Positions 8,376 through 21,267 of a DNA stretch of 64,000 nt are shown one piece after another. Numbering within the stretch: the first letter of the stretch is position 1; every line of letters starts with the position of its first letter. A program made the position numbers and the translations under genes. The notes under the pieces are model-generated. The model had not been told where the DNA came from. It saw nothing but the letters and a program-made list of their open reading frames with translations, and searched no databases. Location: assembly GCF_014651935.1 (NCBI RefSeq), contig NZ_BMXV01000005.1, forward strand, positions 124,001 through 188,000, in the 5' to 3' direction. The stretch is from Marinobacter zhanjiangensis (lineage in GTDB: Bacteria > Pseudomonadota > Gammaproteobacteria > Pseudomonadales > Oleiphilaceae).

Positions 8376-9698
8376 TCAGGTTGAAGCGGTGGCTGGCTCG
8401 TCACGCAGGTAACTTTCCAGGTGCCTGCGGAAGGCGGCCTGTACGCCCAACTGCTTCAGAATCCAGTAGTGCCCCGCCACCATACGGTCGATGAACATAC
8501 TGTCCACCGCGGGCTGTAGGCGGTCCAGGTAGCGGAACACGGTGTGGGTGTGGGCAGCGATCTGCTGGTGCAGATCGGAACGGCCGAAATCATAGGGCTC
8601 GTCGCCATCGAAGGGCTCGATCAGCATGTTTCGCCACATGGCATAGTAATCGGGGGTGATCGCCGGCTTTTCCGCCACGCGGGCGCCCAGGTCGATCAGG
8701 TGCCGGTCCAGGGCCTCGTAGTTCTCATCCAGTGCGGCAATCAGCGCCTGCCGGTAATGGGCCACCACTGACGGTCGCAACGACTTCACGCAGCCGAAAT
8801 CATACAGAATCAGGGTGCCATCCGGCCGGAACGCGAAGTTGCCGGCGTGGGGGTCGCCATGAATGCACTGGAAGTCGAACAGCTCGTCCGCCATGGTCAC
8901 GAACAGCCGCTCACCCAGCAGGTTGATGGTCTCCTGACTGTAGCGTTCCGGGGTGACCTGGCGCAGGTGATCGCCTTCCGCCAGTTCCAGGGTCAGTACA
9001 TGCCGAGTTGAATGACTGTCGATCACCCGTGGGATGATCACCCAGGGGTGGCGCTGGTGATAGTCCCGGAACCGCCGCAGGTTGCTGGCTTCGTTCTCGT
9101 AGTCCAGCTCCTCCTTGAGGCGTATCCGGATTTCCTCGAACAGCCGGTCGGCACTTTCCTTCGGCATCCGCAGCAGCCCCCCGAACCGTAACGCCATGCG
9201 CAGTTGCTTGAGGTCCGAGTCGCAGGATTCGTCCACGCCCGGGTACTGGACCTTTACGATCACCTCGGTGCCGTCCTTCATACGCGCCCGGTGTACCTGG
9301 CCGATGGAGGCGGCGGCGTAGGGTTCCTCACGGATTTCCTCGAACAGTTCGTCCAGAGGGGCGCCCAGCTCCGCTTCCACCTGCTGGCGGATCACCTCGA
9401 AGGGCATGGGAGGGGCTTCTTTCTGCAGCCGCTGGAGGGCGTCAGAGAACTCTTTGGGCAGGAAGTCCTGGGTCTGTGAGGCCACCTGGCCTACCTTCAT
9501 CACCGCACCCTTGAGCTCACCCAGGGTGTCGACGATTTCGTCGGCCATGCGCGCATACTGGCGGGACCGTTCCTCATCGGACTCGCGGCCGAGCACGCGA
9601 CGGGCGCGCTGGCCGGCAAACTGGCCCGCGACCGATGCCGTCATGCCGGCCAGTTTCAGGAAGCGTCCACTGCGGGTGGTGACAGGTTTTTTCGACAT
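8376..9698 (-). CDS. ABC1/UbiB-family atypical protein kinase (AarF domain)
   Basis: This 440-residue protein belongs to the UbiB/ADCK kinase-like family, whose best known members support ubiquinone synthesis. The family-specific KxGQ motif appears as [14 protein letters not shown], and the nucleotide loop as the alanine-rich [11 protein letters not shown]. The kinase-core motifs [18 protein letters not shown] and YDFGCVK also follow. It is probably a paralogue of UbiB rather than UbiB itself, since no ubiE or ubiJ is nearby. I chose the ATG at 9698 ([13 protein letters not shown]), where family members usually begin; an in-frame ATG at 9773 would add 25 residues without family character. Confidence 0.88.
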   Translation of the reverse strand: MSKKPVTTRSGRFLKLAGMTASVAGQFAGQRARRVLGRESDEERSRQYARMADEIVDTLGELKGAVMKVGQVASQTQDFLPKEFSDALQRLQKEAPPMPFEVIRQQVEAELGAPLDELFEEIREEPYAAASIGQVHRARMKDGTEVIVKVQYPGVDESCDSDLKQLRMALRFGGLLRMPKESADRLFEEIRIRLKEELDYENEASNLRRFRDYHQRHPWVIIPRVIDSHSTRHVLTLELAEGDHLRQVTPERYSQETINLLGERLFVTMADELFDFQCIHGDPHAGNFAFRPDGTLILYDFGCVKSLRPSVVAHYRQALIAALDENYEALDRHLIDLGARVAEKPAITPDYYAMWRNMLIEPFDGDEPYDFGRSDLHQQIAAHTHTVFRYLDRLQPAVDSMFIDRMVAGHYWILKQLGVQAAFRRHLESYLRDEPATAST

Positions 9699-9827
9699 AG
9701 AGTAACTACGCTGGGCGAGGCTTTTCGTGTCAACGAGTGTACGCTCTTTGGAGCGTTCGGCCCAGCGTCCCATTGACCGTTTTGGTCAGTGGTTACGACG
9801 TGCGTGGCGCACCAGGGAAGTTGCCTG

Positions 9828-10490
9828 TTACTCCACGCCGGTTTCCACGTGAAGCCTGTCTTCCAGCTCCAGCTCCAGGCGTTGGCCGGATTGCAGTTCG
9901 CCAACCCCGGCGGGGGTTCCCGTTAACACCACATCCCCGGGCAGCAGGCTGAAGGTTTCCGAAATGTGCGCAATCAGGGCCAGCACCGGAGTGATCATGT
10001 TGCCGGTATGCCCCTGCTGGCGAATCTGGCCATCAATGGACAGGGAGAAGAAAAGTTTGTCGACATCATCCTCGGGCTTCAGCGGTATGAATGCCGACAG
10101 GGGGCAAGCGCCATCAAACGCCTTGGCGCGCTCCCAGGGATGGCCTTTGGCCTTGAGTTCCGACTGCAGGTCCCGCAGCGTCAGGTCAAGGGCCAGACCG
10201 ATCCCCGCGATGGCCTCGCGTGCCTCGCTTTCACCGGCATGGTGCAGGGGCTTGCCAATGAGTACGGCCAGCTCCGTCTCATAATGGACACTGCCCCGGC
10301 CCGTGGGCAGATGCAGGGGGGAGGTGAGGGCAACGGCAGCCGTGGCCGGTTTGATAAACAGCAGCGGCTGATCGGGTATCGGGTTGTTCAGCTCGGCGGC
10401 GTGGTCCGCGTAGTTGCGGCCGACGCACACCACCTTGCCCAGTGGCCAGTCAATCGCCTGGCCATCGTGCCACTGATGCTGGTAACCCAT
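9828..10490 (-). CDS. Fumarylacetoacetate hydrolase-family protein
   Basis: This 220-residue enzyme has the FAH fold. VVCVGRNYADHAAEL opens the domain, and metal ligands lie in the HYETELAVLIG segment. The C-terminal MITPVLALIAHIS and GDVVLTGTPAGVG are diagnostic. Family members of this size (YcgM/FAHD1-like) hydrolyse acylpyruvates or decarboxylate oxaloacetate; the substrate here is not determined. It lies 17 bases downstream of apt on the same strand, so it is probably the last gene of the permease-apt transcript, although a link to purine salvage is not obvious. Confidence 0.88.
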   Translation of the reverse strand: MGYQHQWHDGQAIDWPLGKVVCVGRNYADHAAELNNPIPDQPLLFIKPATAAVALTSPLHLPTGRGSVHYETELAVLIGKPLHHAGESEAREAIAGIGLALDLTLRDLQSELKAKGHPWERAKAFDGACPLSAFIPLKPEDDVDKLFFSLSIDGQIRQQGHTGNMITPVLALIAHISETFSLLPGDVVLTGTPAGVGELQSGQRLELELEDRLHVETGVE

Positions 10491-10507
10491 GGATCCTCCG
10501 GTCAGTC

Positions 10508-11050
10508 TCAGTCGCCTTCAAACTGACAGACGGTATAAACATTGAGCCCTTCCTCCCGCAGTTTGCGGGAACCTCCCAGGTCGGGCAGGTCGATCATCGC
10601 GGAGACTTCCACGATCTCCGCGCCAATCCGGCGGATCAGGCGGCTGGCGGCCAACATGGTGCCGCCGGTGGCGATCAGGTCATCCACCAGCACCACCTTG
10701 TCACCGGGTTTGAAAGCATCCTTGTGCAGTTCAACGGACGCAGTGCCATATTCAAGCTCGTAGTCTTCCACCAGCGTATCAAAGGGCAGTTTGCCCTTCT
10801 TGCGCACCAGCACCAGCCCGGCGTTCAGCTCGTAGGCCAGGGGCGCGCCGATAATGAAGCCCCGCGCGTCAATGGCGGCGATGGCATCGATCTTCTGGTC
10901 ATGGTAGCGGTGCACGAAGGCGTCCACCAGCTTGCGGAAGGCGGTACGGTCCTGCAGCACCGTGGTGATATCACGGAATGCAACGCCCGGTTTGGGCCAG
11001 TCCGGCACCGTGCGGATGGCGTTCCTGATAGTGTCGGCAAAATAGTCCAT
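10508..11050 (-). CDS. apt: Adenine phosphoribosyltransferase
   Basis: This cytosolic salvage enzyme makes AMP from adenine and PRPP. The 180-residue length fits the family. The PRPP-binding loop reads [13 protein letters not shown], the adenine pocket segment is [18 protein letters not shown], and the flexible catalytic loop follows with KKGKLPFDT and YELEYG. It sits 20 bases behind a purine permease gene on the same strand, which together make an uptake and salvage unit. Confidence 0.97.
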   Translation of the reverse strand: MDYFADTIRNAIRTVPDWPKPGVAFRDITTVLQDRTAFRKLVDAFVHRYHDQKIDAIAAIDARGFIIGAPLAYELNAGLVLVRKKGKLPFDTLVEDYELEYGTASVELHKDAFKPGDKVVLVDDLIATGGTMLAASRLIRRIGAEIVEVSAMIDLPDLGGSRKLREEGLNVYTVCQFEGD

Positions 11051-11070
11051 AGCGGAGCTCCGGCGACGGC

Positions 11071-12366
11071 TCAGGCGTCGAGGAAGATGAATTTCAGAAC
11101 GAACACCACGGCAATCACCGATACACTGGCGTTCAGGTCGGACCAGCGCCCGCTCAACGCCTTGACGGCCGCATAGGTGATGAACCCGGCGGCGATGCCA
11201 TCGGCAATGGAAAAGGTCAGAGGCATCACCAGGGCGGTAACCACGGCCGGGGCCGCGTCGGTCACGTCGTCCCAGTCAATCAGCTTGAGGCCACCGGCCA
11301 TCAGCACGGCCACGTAGAGCAGGGCCGGTGCCGTGGCATAGGCGGGAATCACGCTGGCAATGGGGGCGAACAGCAGGCAGGCCAGGAACAGCAGGGCGAC
11401 CACGACGGCAGTCAGGCCGGTGCGGCCACCGGCAGTGATGCCGGCGGTGGATTCCACATAGCTGGTGGTGGTGGAGGTGCCCAGGGCGGCACCGGACATG
11501 GTGGCCACCGAGTCGGACATCAGCGCCCTGCCCAGGCGTGGCAGCTTGCCGTCCTTGTCCAGCAGGCCGCCGCGCTGGGCGGAGCCGATCAGAGTGCCGG
11601 AGGTATCAAACAGATCCACGAACAGGAACGCAAAAATCACCGAGATCATGCCCACATTGAAGGCACCGGCGATGTCCAGCTGCATCAGGGTGGGTGCCAG
11701 GCTGGGTGGCGCTGATACCAGCCCCTCGTATTCGACCATGCCCAGTGCCATGGCGATCACGGTGATTGCCAGGATGCCAATCATCACCGCGCCGGTAATC
11801 TGCCGGTAGGCCATGGCGCAGATGGCGACAAATCCCAGGAAGAACAGCACCGCTTCCGGAGTCTTGGCGTTCCCCATGCCCACCAGGGTGGCGGGGTTAT
11901 CCACCACAATGCCCGCGTTCTTGAGGGCAATCAGTGCGAGAAAGAAGCCGATGCCCGCGGAAATACCGAAACGCAGCGACAGCGGAATACTGTTGATGAT
12001 CCACTCCCGCACCTTGAAGATGCTCAGCAGGAAGAAGATCATCCCCGACAGGAATACGGCCCCCAGGGCCACCTCCCAGCTGTACCCCATGCTGCCCACC
12101 ACGGTGAACGAGAAGAAGGCATTCAGCCCCATGCCCGGGGCCAGGGCGATGGGGTAGTTGGCCCATAGCCCCATGATCAGTGTGCCTATAACCGCCGCAA
12201 TACAGGTGGCCACGAACACCGCCCCGAAGTCCATGCCGGTGCTGGACAGAATGGACGGGTTGACCACCACAATGTACGCCATGGTCAGGAAGGTGGTAAT
12301 GCCGGCGATGACCTCACGCTTGACCGTGGTGCCGTTGGCCTGCAGCTTGAACAGTTTTTCCAGCAT
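11071..12366 (-). CDS. NCS2/AzgA-family purine permease
   Basis: This is a polytopic inner-membrane proton symporter of the AzgA-like branch of NCS2, which imports adenine, guanine or hypoxanthine. About twelve to fourteen hydrophobic segments are visible. Family signatures include [14 protein letters not shown] near the N-terminus, [28 protein letters not shown] and the [20 protein letters not shown] segment. I chose the ATG at 12366 ([13 protein letters not shown]), giving 431 residues like relatives; an ATG at 12405 adds thirteen unlikely residues. Adenine is the likely substrate because apt follows directly. Confidence 0.92.
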   Translation of the reverse strand: MLEKLFKLQANGTTVKREVIAGITTFLTMAYIVVVNPSILSSTGMDFGAVFVATCIAAVIGTLIMGLWANYPIALAPGMGLNAFFSFTVVGSMGYSWEVALGAVFLSGMIFFLLSIFKVREWIINSIPLSLRFGISAGIGFFLALIALKNAGIVVDNPATLVGMGNAKTPEAVLFFLGFVAICAMAYRQITGAVMIGILAITVIAMALGMVEYEGLVSAPPSLAPTLMQLDIAGAFNVGMISVIFAFLFVDLFDTSGTLIGSAQRGGLLDKDGKLPRLGRALMSDSVATMSGAALGTSTTTSYVESTAGITAGGRTGLTAVVVALLFLACLLFAPIASVIPAYATAPALLYVAVLMAGGLKLIDWDDVTDAAPAVVTALVMPLTFSIADGIAAGFITYAAVKALSGRWSDLNASVSVIAVVFVLKFIFLDA

Positions 12367-12474
12367 GGGGTGAAGCCTCGATGCGTCAGGAGTATGGGCA
12401 AACATTAAAGGGGCGCAATGATACCTCAGGCGGCGGGATCAGACCATGACAATGCCGGACCGGTTAAAAGCGTC

Positions 12475-13089
12475 TCAGTAGTGGCTGTCCCGTTGCAACC
12501 GGATATCGAAACGTACCGCCGCCATCCGCACGATCACAATGAACAGCAGGCCGATGGCCAGGGCCAGGGTTTCGTTGGCCAGCAGCCACTGGCACAGGAA
12601 ATACAGCCAGCAGCCAACAAAGGATATGGACGCGTAGATGTGGTCCTTGCGGAAGATATAGGGCACCTCGTTGCAGAGGGTATCCCGCAGAGCCCCGCCG
12701 AACGTGCCCGTCATCACCCCCAGCAGTGAGGCCACAAACCATGAGTGGCCCAGATCCAGGGCCAGCTGGGCGCCCAGAATCGAGAAAATGCCCAGGCCGA
12801 TGGCATCCGGAAACACGATACGGGATTCGCGGATACGCTGCCCCAGCCCGGCATAACTGAATACCAGCGCCATGCCCAGAATCAGGATAGGCTGCTCCTG
12901 GTGCTTGATCCAGTACAGCGGGTGGTTGTCCATCATCAGGTCCCGCAGGGTGCCGCCGCCCAGCGCGGTGATGAAACCAATGGTGAACACACCCACCGGG
13001 TCCATGTTTTTCCGCTGGGCGATGATCATGCCGGAAATGGCAAAGGCGACCACGCCAATCATTTCCAGCAGGTAGATGATATCGGGCAT
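12475..13089 (-). CDS. TRIC-type cation channel family protein (UPF0126, YicG-like)
   Basis: This is a 204-residue membrane protein with two repeated units of three helices plus a seventh, as in prokaryotic trimeric intracellular cation channels. The repeat signature shows as ISGMIIAQRKNMDPVGVFT and GGGTLRDLM, and again as GLGIFSILGAQLAL and GTFGGALRDTL with the NEVPYIFRK tail. The family conducts monovalent cations in structural studies; its bacterial role is unclear. I chose the ATG at 13089 (MPDIIYLLEM) since the 21 residues before it lack family character. Confidence 0.88.
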   Translation of the reverse strand: MPDIIYLLEMIGVVAFAISGMIIAQRKNMDPVGVFTIGFITALGGGTLRDLMMDNHPLYWIKHQEQPILILGMALVFSYAGLGQRIRESRIVFPDAIGLGIFSILGAQLALDLGHSWFVASLLGVMTGTFGGALRDTLCNEVPYIFRKDHIYASISFVGCWLYFLCQWLLANETLALAIGLLFIVIVRMAAVRFDIRLQRDSHY

Positions 13090-13438
13090 AGGCAGGTCAG
13101 GGCATGGAGTGAACGAAGCGCGAAGGATAGCGGATTTGCGGCCAGGAATCATCCGGCTGCCGCTGGTTTGCAGGCCTGGACTAAGACCCGTCCGGAGGTA
13201 AAACCCGTAGGTAGCGGTCGTTGCCTTGCTTGCAGGGGGGCATTAGTACTCCCATAGCCTGCCCCGATCAATCGTGATGATGTGGCTCCATAAGCTATCT
13301 TTATTTGATTCATGACCGGTGTCGGGGTAGCTTGATTCGTTATCCCCGGTGCCCCTTACTGATGCGCCCTCTTCGGGAGCCATGACAGGGGCACCAACCA
13401 ACAACATCAATACCCTGATACAGGATCGGAGCAACAGA
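13090..13438. other. Intergenic region between divergent genes
   Basis: These 349 bases separate the divergent TRIC-like and quinone oxidoreductase genes. They should hold both promoters. I see an imperfect inverted repeat around 13317-13351 (CCGGTGTCGGGG against CCCCGGTGCC) but no confident promoter, RNA or small gene. Confidence 0.4.
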
Positions 13439-14425
13439 ATGCGTGCAATTCTCTGCAAGGAGTATGGCCCGGCGGAAAAGCTGGTGATCGAGGACATCGA
13501 GTGCCCGGAGCCCACCGGCGGCCAGGTCAAGGTTCGCGTCAAGGCCGCGGGTCTGAACTTTCCGGATACTCTGATCATCGAAGGCAAGTACCAGATCAAG
13601 CCCGAGATGCCTTTCTCTCCCGGCGGTGAAATGGCCGGGGAAGTGATCGCCGTGGGCGACAAGGTCTCCCGCTTCAAGGTCGGCGACCGCGTGATCGGCA
13701 TGACTGGCTACGGCGCCTTCTCGGAAGAGATGCTGGTGGATGAGAACCGCCTGCTGCCCCTGGCCGAGGGTATGTCGGATGAAGAGGGTGCCGCATTCAC
13801 CATGGTGTACGGCACTTCCTACCATGCCCTCAAGCAGCGGGCCAATATCCAGCCTGGCGAGAGCCTGCTGGTGCTGGGCGCCAGTGGCGGCGTTGGCCTG
13901 GCCGCCGTGGAGCTGGGCAAAGCCATGGGCGCCCACGTGATCGCCGCTGCCAGCACCGATGCCAAGCTGCAGGTCGCAAAAGAGGCGGGCGCGGATGAGC
14001 TGCTGAACTACAGCGACACCGACAAGCCCCTGAAGGATAAGATCAAGGAAATGACCGGCGGCAAGGGCGTCGACGTGATTTACGACCCCGTGGGCGGTGA
14101 CTTCACCGAACAGGCCCTCCGCGCCATGGCCTGGAACGGCCGCCACCTGATCATCGGCTTCGCCGCCGGCGACATCCCCAAGATCCCCGCTAACCTGACC
14201 CTGCTCAAGAGTTGCTCGGTGGTCGGCGTGTTCTGGGGCGCCTTTACCCAGAAGGAGCCGCAGAACCACGTGCAGAACATGAAGGAGCTGTTCCAGTTGC
14301 ACGCCGAAGGCAAAATCAAGCCGAAGGTCAGTGAAGTCTTTGCCTTCGAGGACTATGTGAAGGCACTGGATGCCCTGAGTGGTCGAACCGCTACCGGCAA
14401 GGTCGTGCTGAAGGTCAGTGACTGA
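13439..14425 (+). CDS. NADPH:quinone oxidoreductase family protein (MDR superfamily, zinc-free)
   Basis: This 328-residue enzyme belongs to the quinone oxidoreductase branch of medium-chain dehydrogenases. The GroES-like half has GLNFPDTLIIEGKYQ and the glycine-rich GGEMAGEVIAVG. The Rossmann half has LGASGGVGLAAVELGKAMGA and a C-terminal GRTATGKVVL. The structural zinc cysteines are absent, as expected for this branch. It reduces quinones or enoyl groups with NADPH in relatives; the natural substrate is unknown. The ATG at 13439 has GGAG eight bases upstream. An upstream in-frame start at 13349 would add a 30-residue leader without family character. Confidence 0.9.
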   Translation: MRAILCKEYGPAEKLVIEDIECPEPTGGQVKVRVKAAGLNFPDTLIIEGKYQIKPEMPFSPGGEMAGEVIAVGDKVSRFKVGDRVIGMTGYGAFSEEMLVDENRLLPLAEGMSDEEGAAFTMVYGTSYHALKQRANIQPGESLLVLGASGGVGLAAVELGKAMGAHVIAAASTDAKLQVAKEAGADELLNYSDTDKPLKDKIKEMTGGKGVDVIYDPVGGDFTEQALRAMAWNGRHLIIGFAAGDIPKIPANLTLLKSCSVVGVFWGAFTQKEPQNHVQNMKELFQLHAEGKIKPKVSEVFAFEDYVKALDALSGRTATGKVVLKVSD

Positions 14426-14460
14426 GTTCTGATTTCGGCGTTAAAGCTTGTACTTTCTGC

Positions 14461-14490
14461 AAACGGGGCGCCCAAGGGCGCCCCGTTTCT
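14461..14490 (+). terminator. Intrinsic terminator after the quinone oxidoreductase gene
   Basis: A perfect inverted repeat AAACGGGGCGCCC / GGGCGCCCCGTTT lies 35 bases after the stop codon, followed by a short T-rich stretch. The A-rich 5' flank is compatible with weak function in the other direction. Confidence 0.85.
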
Positions 14491-14654
14491 CGTTTCAGGT
14501 TTTATTTTCCTGCTAATGTCGTCCTGTATGCCGTTGTTGTGCCTCGGTTTTCCGTTGTTTAATCTGGTGCGTGCCCCCCGGGTTTGTCAAAATGCTAGGC
14601 TGAGGGTCAAACGTTGTGCCCGGCCCCGGGGCCTGTATAGAGAGCAAGGCAGTT

Positions 14655-17426
14655 ATGACGAATAGAAATGTGTGTGCCTCAGGAAAGCTTATTGCCGGCC
14701 TTGTGGCCGCCGGACTGTTGCTGGCCGGTTGTGGCGGCGGTGGCGGTGGTGGGTCCGATGACGGGCTCAGTCGGGGTGATGGTGACGACAGCGGCGTTGA
14801 TGTGAGCGGCATTATTAATGTTGTCTCCCACACTAGGGTGGACCGGGACTATGCCGATCTCTGGAGGGACAAAAGTTCGAGCTGGGCGACGATTGTCCGA
14901 AATAATTCAGTCGAAACTGCCCAGTCTCTGCCAGTGCCGGCCATTGTTGGAGGTTATCTGAGTGAATACTCAGGATCCTACGATAACGGCAGGGCCTACC
15001 CTGCTGACGATAAGGATTATTACTCGGCTGCTCTGCAGCCTGGCGACAGTATTTTTCTTCAGGTTTTTCCGGCGACCGGGGAGTCTCCTGAAGACGTTAA
15101 CCTGAGTGTTATGGTCGGCGATCAGGAGCTATGCGGGGATGGTGCCTGCATTGAAGGGGAAGTGGTCAGGATGAGCTTGCCACAGACAATGGCAGAGGAG
15201 GATTCCGACAAACGGACGATTCGGCTTGCGATCTCTGGCGGTGGGCCGGTGCGTTATGTTCTTACTCTGGCGCCGCTAGGCGGAGTGTTATCCGCAGACG
15301 CTAGTTGGCCGGAGCCCGAAATGGCGGTGAACGAGGCCATTATCACAACGGATGTCGGGTCGGTTCAGGCTTTGTCAGCGGCTGGCCTGAGTCAGAATCC
15401 CGATATTGAGATCCTGCGCTCTCTTGGCCCTCGTACCTTGCATGTGCGTCGACCGGTGAGTGTTACGGCTCAGAGCTTATCGGCATCGGCAAAAGACGAT
15501 CCGCGTCAGGCAACGGTAGAATGGATTCGGAAGCTGCGGGCCGAAACAGGGGCTACGGTGGAGCCGAATTATGTGGCGACCCTGTTGGCGACAGATCCCG
15601 CAGATGACCTGCCAGGTTTTCCGGATTCTGATAATAGTTGGAATCTAAAGATGATAAAAGTCAATGAGGCCTGGTTGCTGACTACAACCTCCGGTGCTGG
15701 GACCGGAGTGGGGGTGGCAGTGATGGACACAGGGCTGTTCTCTCCAACTCCCGACAGTTACGGCTCCTGGCATGATGATCTTGAAGCGAACGTGGTCGTG
15801 AAGAGCGCAGTAGAGCAGGGTGAATTGAAATTATTGGATTTTGTCAGCGGAGACTACGACGTAGACAGCAATTCCGGTCCAGACATTAACCCAGCCACGC
15901 CGCCCACACCTGGCAGTTCCATGACCAGTTTCCATGGCACGCATGTGGCGGGCATTGTTGGGGCAAGGGACAATACGTTCGGAACAGTTGGCATTGCCGA
16001 TGAGGCAACGCTGTTCCCCTATCGGGTCTTGGGGGTGAACAGGGATACTGGGGAAGATGGCAGCGGAAAAGTGTCGGATCTGATAGATGCAATTAACGCC
16101 GCGGCAGCCCGGAACGATGTTGATGTCATCAATCTCAGCCTCGGGGGGCTGCCGGTTCTGGATAGTTTGCAACTGGCAATCGACAATGCGCTTGATAAGG
16201 GAAAATTGGTGGTTGCTGCCGGTGGCAACAGCGGAAATGCCTTGCCAGTATATCCCGCTGCGAACAGAGGGGTAGTGGGTGTTGGTGCCGTAAACCGCTC
16301 CGGTGCGAGGGCCAGTTACTCCAGCTTTGGTCAGTCGGTGGACTTAGTGGCTCCCGGTGGGGACCTCGGTACTGGCGCTGATGGTATTTACAATGCCTGG
16401 TGCGATGTTGCCAACAGTGATGAGCTCTGCAACGCGAGTAATGTTGATGGATGGACCTCTGGTTATGCTTACCTTGCCGGTACCTCTATGTCGGCGCCCC
16501 ATGTGTCGGGCGTCTATGCGCTGATGCATCGGCTGGGAGAGCAGAATGGCGTCCCTGTGACTCAGGACCGTTTCCGGGCATTGATGATCGATGGTCAACT
16601 GACCACCATAGGAGAACCCCTTCAAAACTACGATCTAGTAGTACACGGTGCCGGTTTGTTAAATGCAAACGCAGCTGTGATGGCAGCTTTGGACGGCGGT
16701 TTCCCCACTGTTGTCAGTGCTCATCCACGGGTCTTGTTTCTGGATGAGAATGCAAGCGATGTGTCAGTAGAACTTGAGGTCCTTTCAGAGATGCCCAGTC
16801 CCAGTCTCGATATCACTGGTGTGGTCGAGGTGCCGGACTGGCTGAACCTCACTGACGCCGGCGGAGACGGATTGACTGCCAATCAGGCGCTGCCTTCGGA
16901 GCTGCGGTTGTCGGTGAATTCGAAGGCGCTGCCGGATGACCGCCTTGCTAATGGCCTGATAACCATTCCCTATGGCAATGAAGGCCGGGCATTAGACATT
17001 CCAGTGATCGTTCTGGTGCCTGACGACCCGGTTGATCGCGATGCTGGAAGGCATATGGTTTTCTTGATCGACGCTGACGATTCCGGCGACGGCAGCAGCC
17101 AGCGGGTGGATGCGAGCTTTCAGTCTGGTCGCTATACCTTCTCATTTAAGAATGTTGAACCCGGCGAGTATTTTTTGGTCTCGGGCACAGATCTGGACAA
17201 TAACGGGAAGCTGGCGGAGAGTGGAGAGGCCTATGCCGAATACCCCATTACAGGTTCCCCCCGTCTGATTACGGTAGAGGACCGCTCCCTCTCTGGCCTG
17301 GAAATGACCACCAGTTTCCGCCGGCCGACCCTGTCGGAAATGGGCCTGCCCCGCTACGGGTTTGAAGGGTATCCGGTGCCGGAGCGGTCAAACGTTGATC
17401 AGTCGGTCAACAAACAGCTCAAATGA
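14655..17426 (+). CDS. Subtilisin-like S8 serine protease, predicted surface lipoprotein
   Basis: This 923-residue protein has a signal peptide ending in the lipobox LLAGC, directly followed by a polyglycine linker, so it is probably anchored in the outer membrane. A PPC-like beta domain comes first (about residues 100-210), then a propeptide-like segment (ATVEPNYVA). The catalytic S8 domain has Asp358 in VMDTG, His427 in HGTHVAG and Ser611 in GTSMSAPH, with the oxyanion asparagine in AAGGNSGN. The C-terminal 230 residues look like two beta-rich modules. The ATG at 14655 has AAGG upstream. The gene uses more A and T in wobble positions than its neighbours, suggesting transfer. It overlaps the frame of the PrcB-domain gene, its likely partner. 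Confidence 0.92.
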   Translation: MTNRNVCASGKLIAGLVAAGLLLAGCGGGGGGGSDDGLSRGDGDDSGVDVSGIINVVSHTRVDRDYADLWRDKSSSWATIVRNNSVETAQSLPVPAIVGGYLSEYSGSYDNGRAYPADDKDYYSAALQPGDSIFLQVFPATGESPEDVNLSVMVGDQELCGDGACIEGEVVRMSLPQTMAEEDSDKRTIRLAISGGGPVRYVLTLAPLGGVLSADASWPEPEMAVNEAIITTDVGSVQALSAAGLSQNPDIEILRSLGPRTLHVRRPVSVTAQSLSASAKDDPRQATVEWIRKLRAETGATVEPNYVATLLATDPADDLPGFPDSDNSWNLKMIKVNEAWLLTTTSGAGTGVGVAVMDTGLFSPTPDSYGSWHDDLEANVVVKSAVEQGELKLLDFVSGDYDVDSNSGPDINPATPPTPGSSMTSFHGTHVAGIVGARDNTFGTVGIADEATLFPYRVLGVNRDTGEDGSGKVSDLIDAINAAAARNDVDVINLSLGGLPVLDSLQLAIDNALDKGKLVVAAGGNSGNALPVYPAANRGVVGVGAVNRSGARASYSSFGQSVDLVAPGGDLGTGADGIYNAWCDVANSDELCNASNVDGWTSGYAYLAGTSMSAPHVSGVYALMHRLGEQNGVPVTQDRFRALMIDGQLTTIGEPLQNYDLVVHGAGLLNANAAVMAALDGGFPTVVSAHPRVLFLDENASDVSVELEVLSEMPSPSLDITGVVEVPDWLNLTDAGGDGLTANQALPSELRLSVNSKALPDDRLANGLITIPYGNEGRALDIPVIVLVPDDPVDRDAGRHMVFLIDADDSGDGSSQRVDASFQSGRYTFSFKNVEPGEYFLVSGTDLDNNGKLAESGEAYAEYPITGSPRLITVEDRSLSGLEMTTSFRRPTLSEMGLPRYGFEGYPVPERSNVDQSVNKQLK

Positions 17427-17455
17427 CGGGCCGGCCGTTTTTTGTGGGAGAGCGT

Positions 17456-19946
<2,491 letters not shown>

Positions 19947-19980
19947 CGGCTATTGAGCAAAGTGGCTGGACTGAGGGCTT

Positions 19981-21267
19981 TCAACCGCCGGACAGCGGCC
20001 CCTGTCCGGCGAGGATATCGCAGCACAGCACCCGCAATTCGCCCCGGAAACGGAAGCCCAGAGACAGGGTGACGCACATATAGACCCCGGATATGGACAG
20101 GTAGGGGGTGGTCACCTGCATGCGGTCGGGCTGGGCGAGGGCCTGTTTCAGGTAATGCTGGCGATACCAGTCAGCACTGCTGGTGTTTTCCAGGGGGCGG
20201 TATCGGGGGTCAAGCTGGCCGGCCGCCGAGTCGGAGGCCTGGGTATCATCAAGCTGTACGCCTCGCTGATCAATCAGGTAGCACCGGGATACGGTGTGAT
20301 GGCTCATGATTTCGGTACAGGCATCACGCAGATTGCTTCCGTCCTGGATCTGCCGGACGGCACGCCGGAAATGGCTGGTGAAGAACTCCGCCAGTTGCTG
20401 TGTGGGGTCCAGTCGAATGCGGTTGCGGTTCTTGTAGTCCGACAGCAGCGTTTCAAAGTCCGGCTTGCTGGTGCGGATCTGTTCCAGTTCCACCCGGGGG
20501 TGGCTGAAGTAGTAGCCCTGCACAAAATCCACACCGGCATCAATGGCGATCATGGCCTGATCGTGAGTTTCCACCCCTTCCAGCAGAACCAGGCAGCTTG
20601 ACTGATGCAGCAGGGTGACAATGCCGTTGAGGATCTGCCGGGCCTTGGGGTCCTTGCCAGCCCTGAGGGTGAGGGTCCGGTCAAGTTTGACGATGTCCGG
20701 AGACAGGTTCCAGATACGTTCGAAATTGGAATGACCGGCGCCAAAGTCGTCGATGGCGGTCAGGCACCCCAGTTCCTTGTAATACTCGACAGTCTCTCGC
20801 AGGCGGTCGGAGTCGTCGGTGGGCTGCTCCACAATCTCCACCACAATGCGATGTGGGGGCAGCCCCGTCCGGCGTAACAGTTCACCGAAGAAGGAATCGT
20901 AGCGATAGCCGGAGGCCACTACCCGGGGCGAAACGTTGATAAAAAGCCAGTTGACGTCGTCCCGGAACGAGCGGTAGTTGCGGATATGCAGCAGGCGGCA
21001 AAGGCGGTCCAGCAGCACGTTTTCCTGTTCGGATTCGGGCAGGTCAAACAGCTGGAAGGGCGGTACGCTGGCGTTGTCCGGGTCAAAGGCCCGTATCAGG
21101 GCTTCGTAGCCTATGATTCTCTTGTGGGAAATACTGAATATGGGTTGCAGTGCCGTTCTGAGTACCAGGCCGTGAAACAGACCTGTCCAGTGATCAGCAT
21201 GCTGTTCCAGCAGGGGATCAAGCAATTCCAGGTCCGCGCCTGAGAGATGGTCTGACAGATAGGTCAT
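19981..21267 (-). CDS. EAL-domain cyclic-di-GMP phosphodiesterase with C-terminal sensor domain (YkuI-like)
   Basis: This 428-residue cytosolic protein starts with an EAL domain (about residues 30-270). The metal and substrate residues appear intact: YEALIR, NVSPRVV, VEIVEQ, AIDDFGAG, VKLDRTL and LEGVETHDQ. It should therefore cleave c-di-GMP. The C-terminal 150 residues (SRCYLIDQRGVQLDD, then a beta-rich end) resemble the PAS/Cache-like sensor of Bacillus YkuI. The gene lies between parE and parC on the opposite strand, convergent with parE. Its mRNA may start far upstream and include the micro-ORF at 21504-21551. Confidence 0.9.
   Translation of the reverse strand: MTYLSDHLSGADLELLDPLLEQHADHWTGLFHGLVLRTALQPIFSISHKRIIGYEALIRAFDPDNASVPPFQLFDLPESEQENVLLDRLCRLLHIRNYRSFRDDVNWLFINVSPRVVASGYRYDSFFGELLRRTGLPPHRIVVEIVEQPTDDSDRLRETVEYYKELGCLTAIDDFGAGHSNFERIWNLSPDIVKLDRTLTLRAGKDPKARQILNGIVTLLHQSSCLVLLEGVETHDQAMIAIDAGVDFVQGYYFSHPRVELEQIRTSKPDFETLLSDYKNRNRIRLDPTQQLAEFFTSHFRRAVRQIQDGSNLRDACTEIMSHHTVSRCYLIDQRGVQLDDTQASDSAAGQLDPRYRPLENTSSADWYRQHYLKQALAQPDRMQVTTPYLSISGVYMCVTLSLGFRFRGELRVLCCDILAGQGPLSGG

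Noticed and set aside
12367..12474. Possible purine riboswitch before the permease-apt genes
   Set aside because: The 108-base leader shows no conserved purine-aptamer core and no terminator-antiterminator pair.
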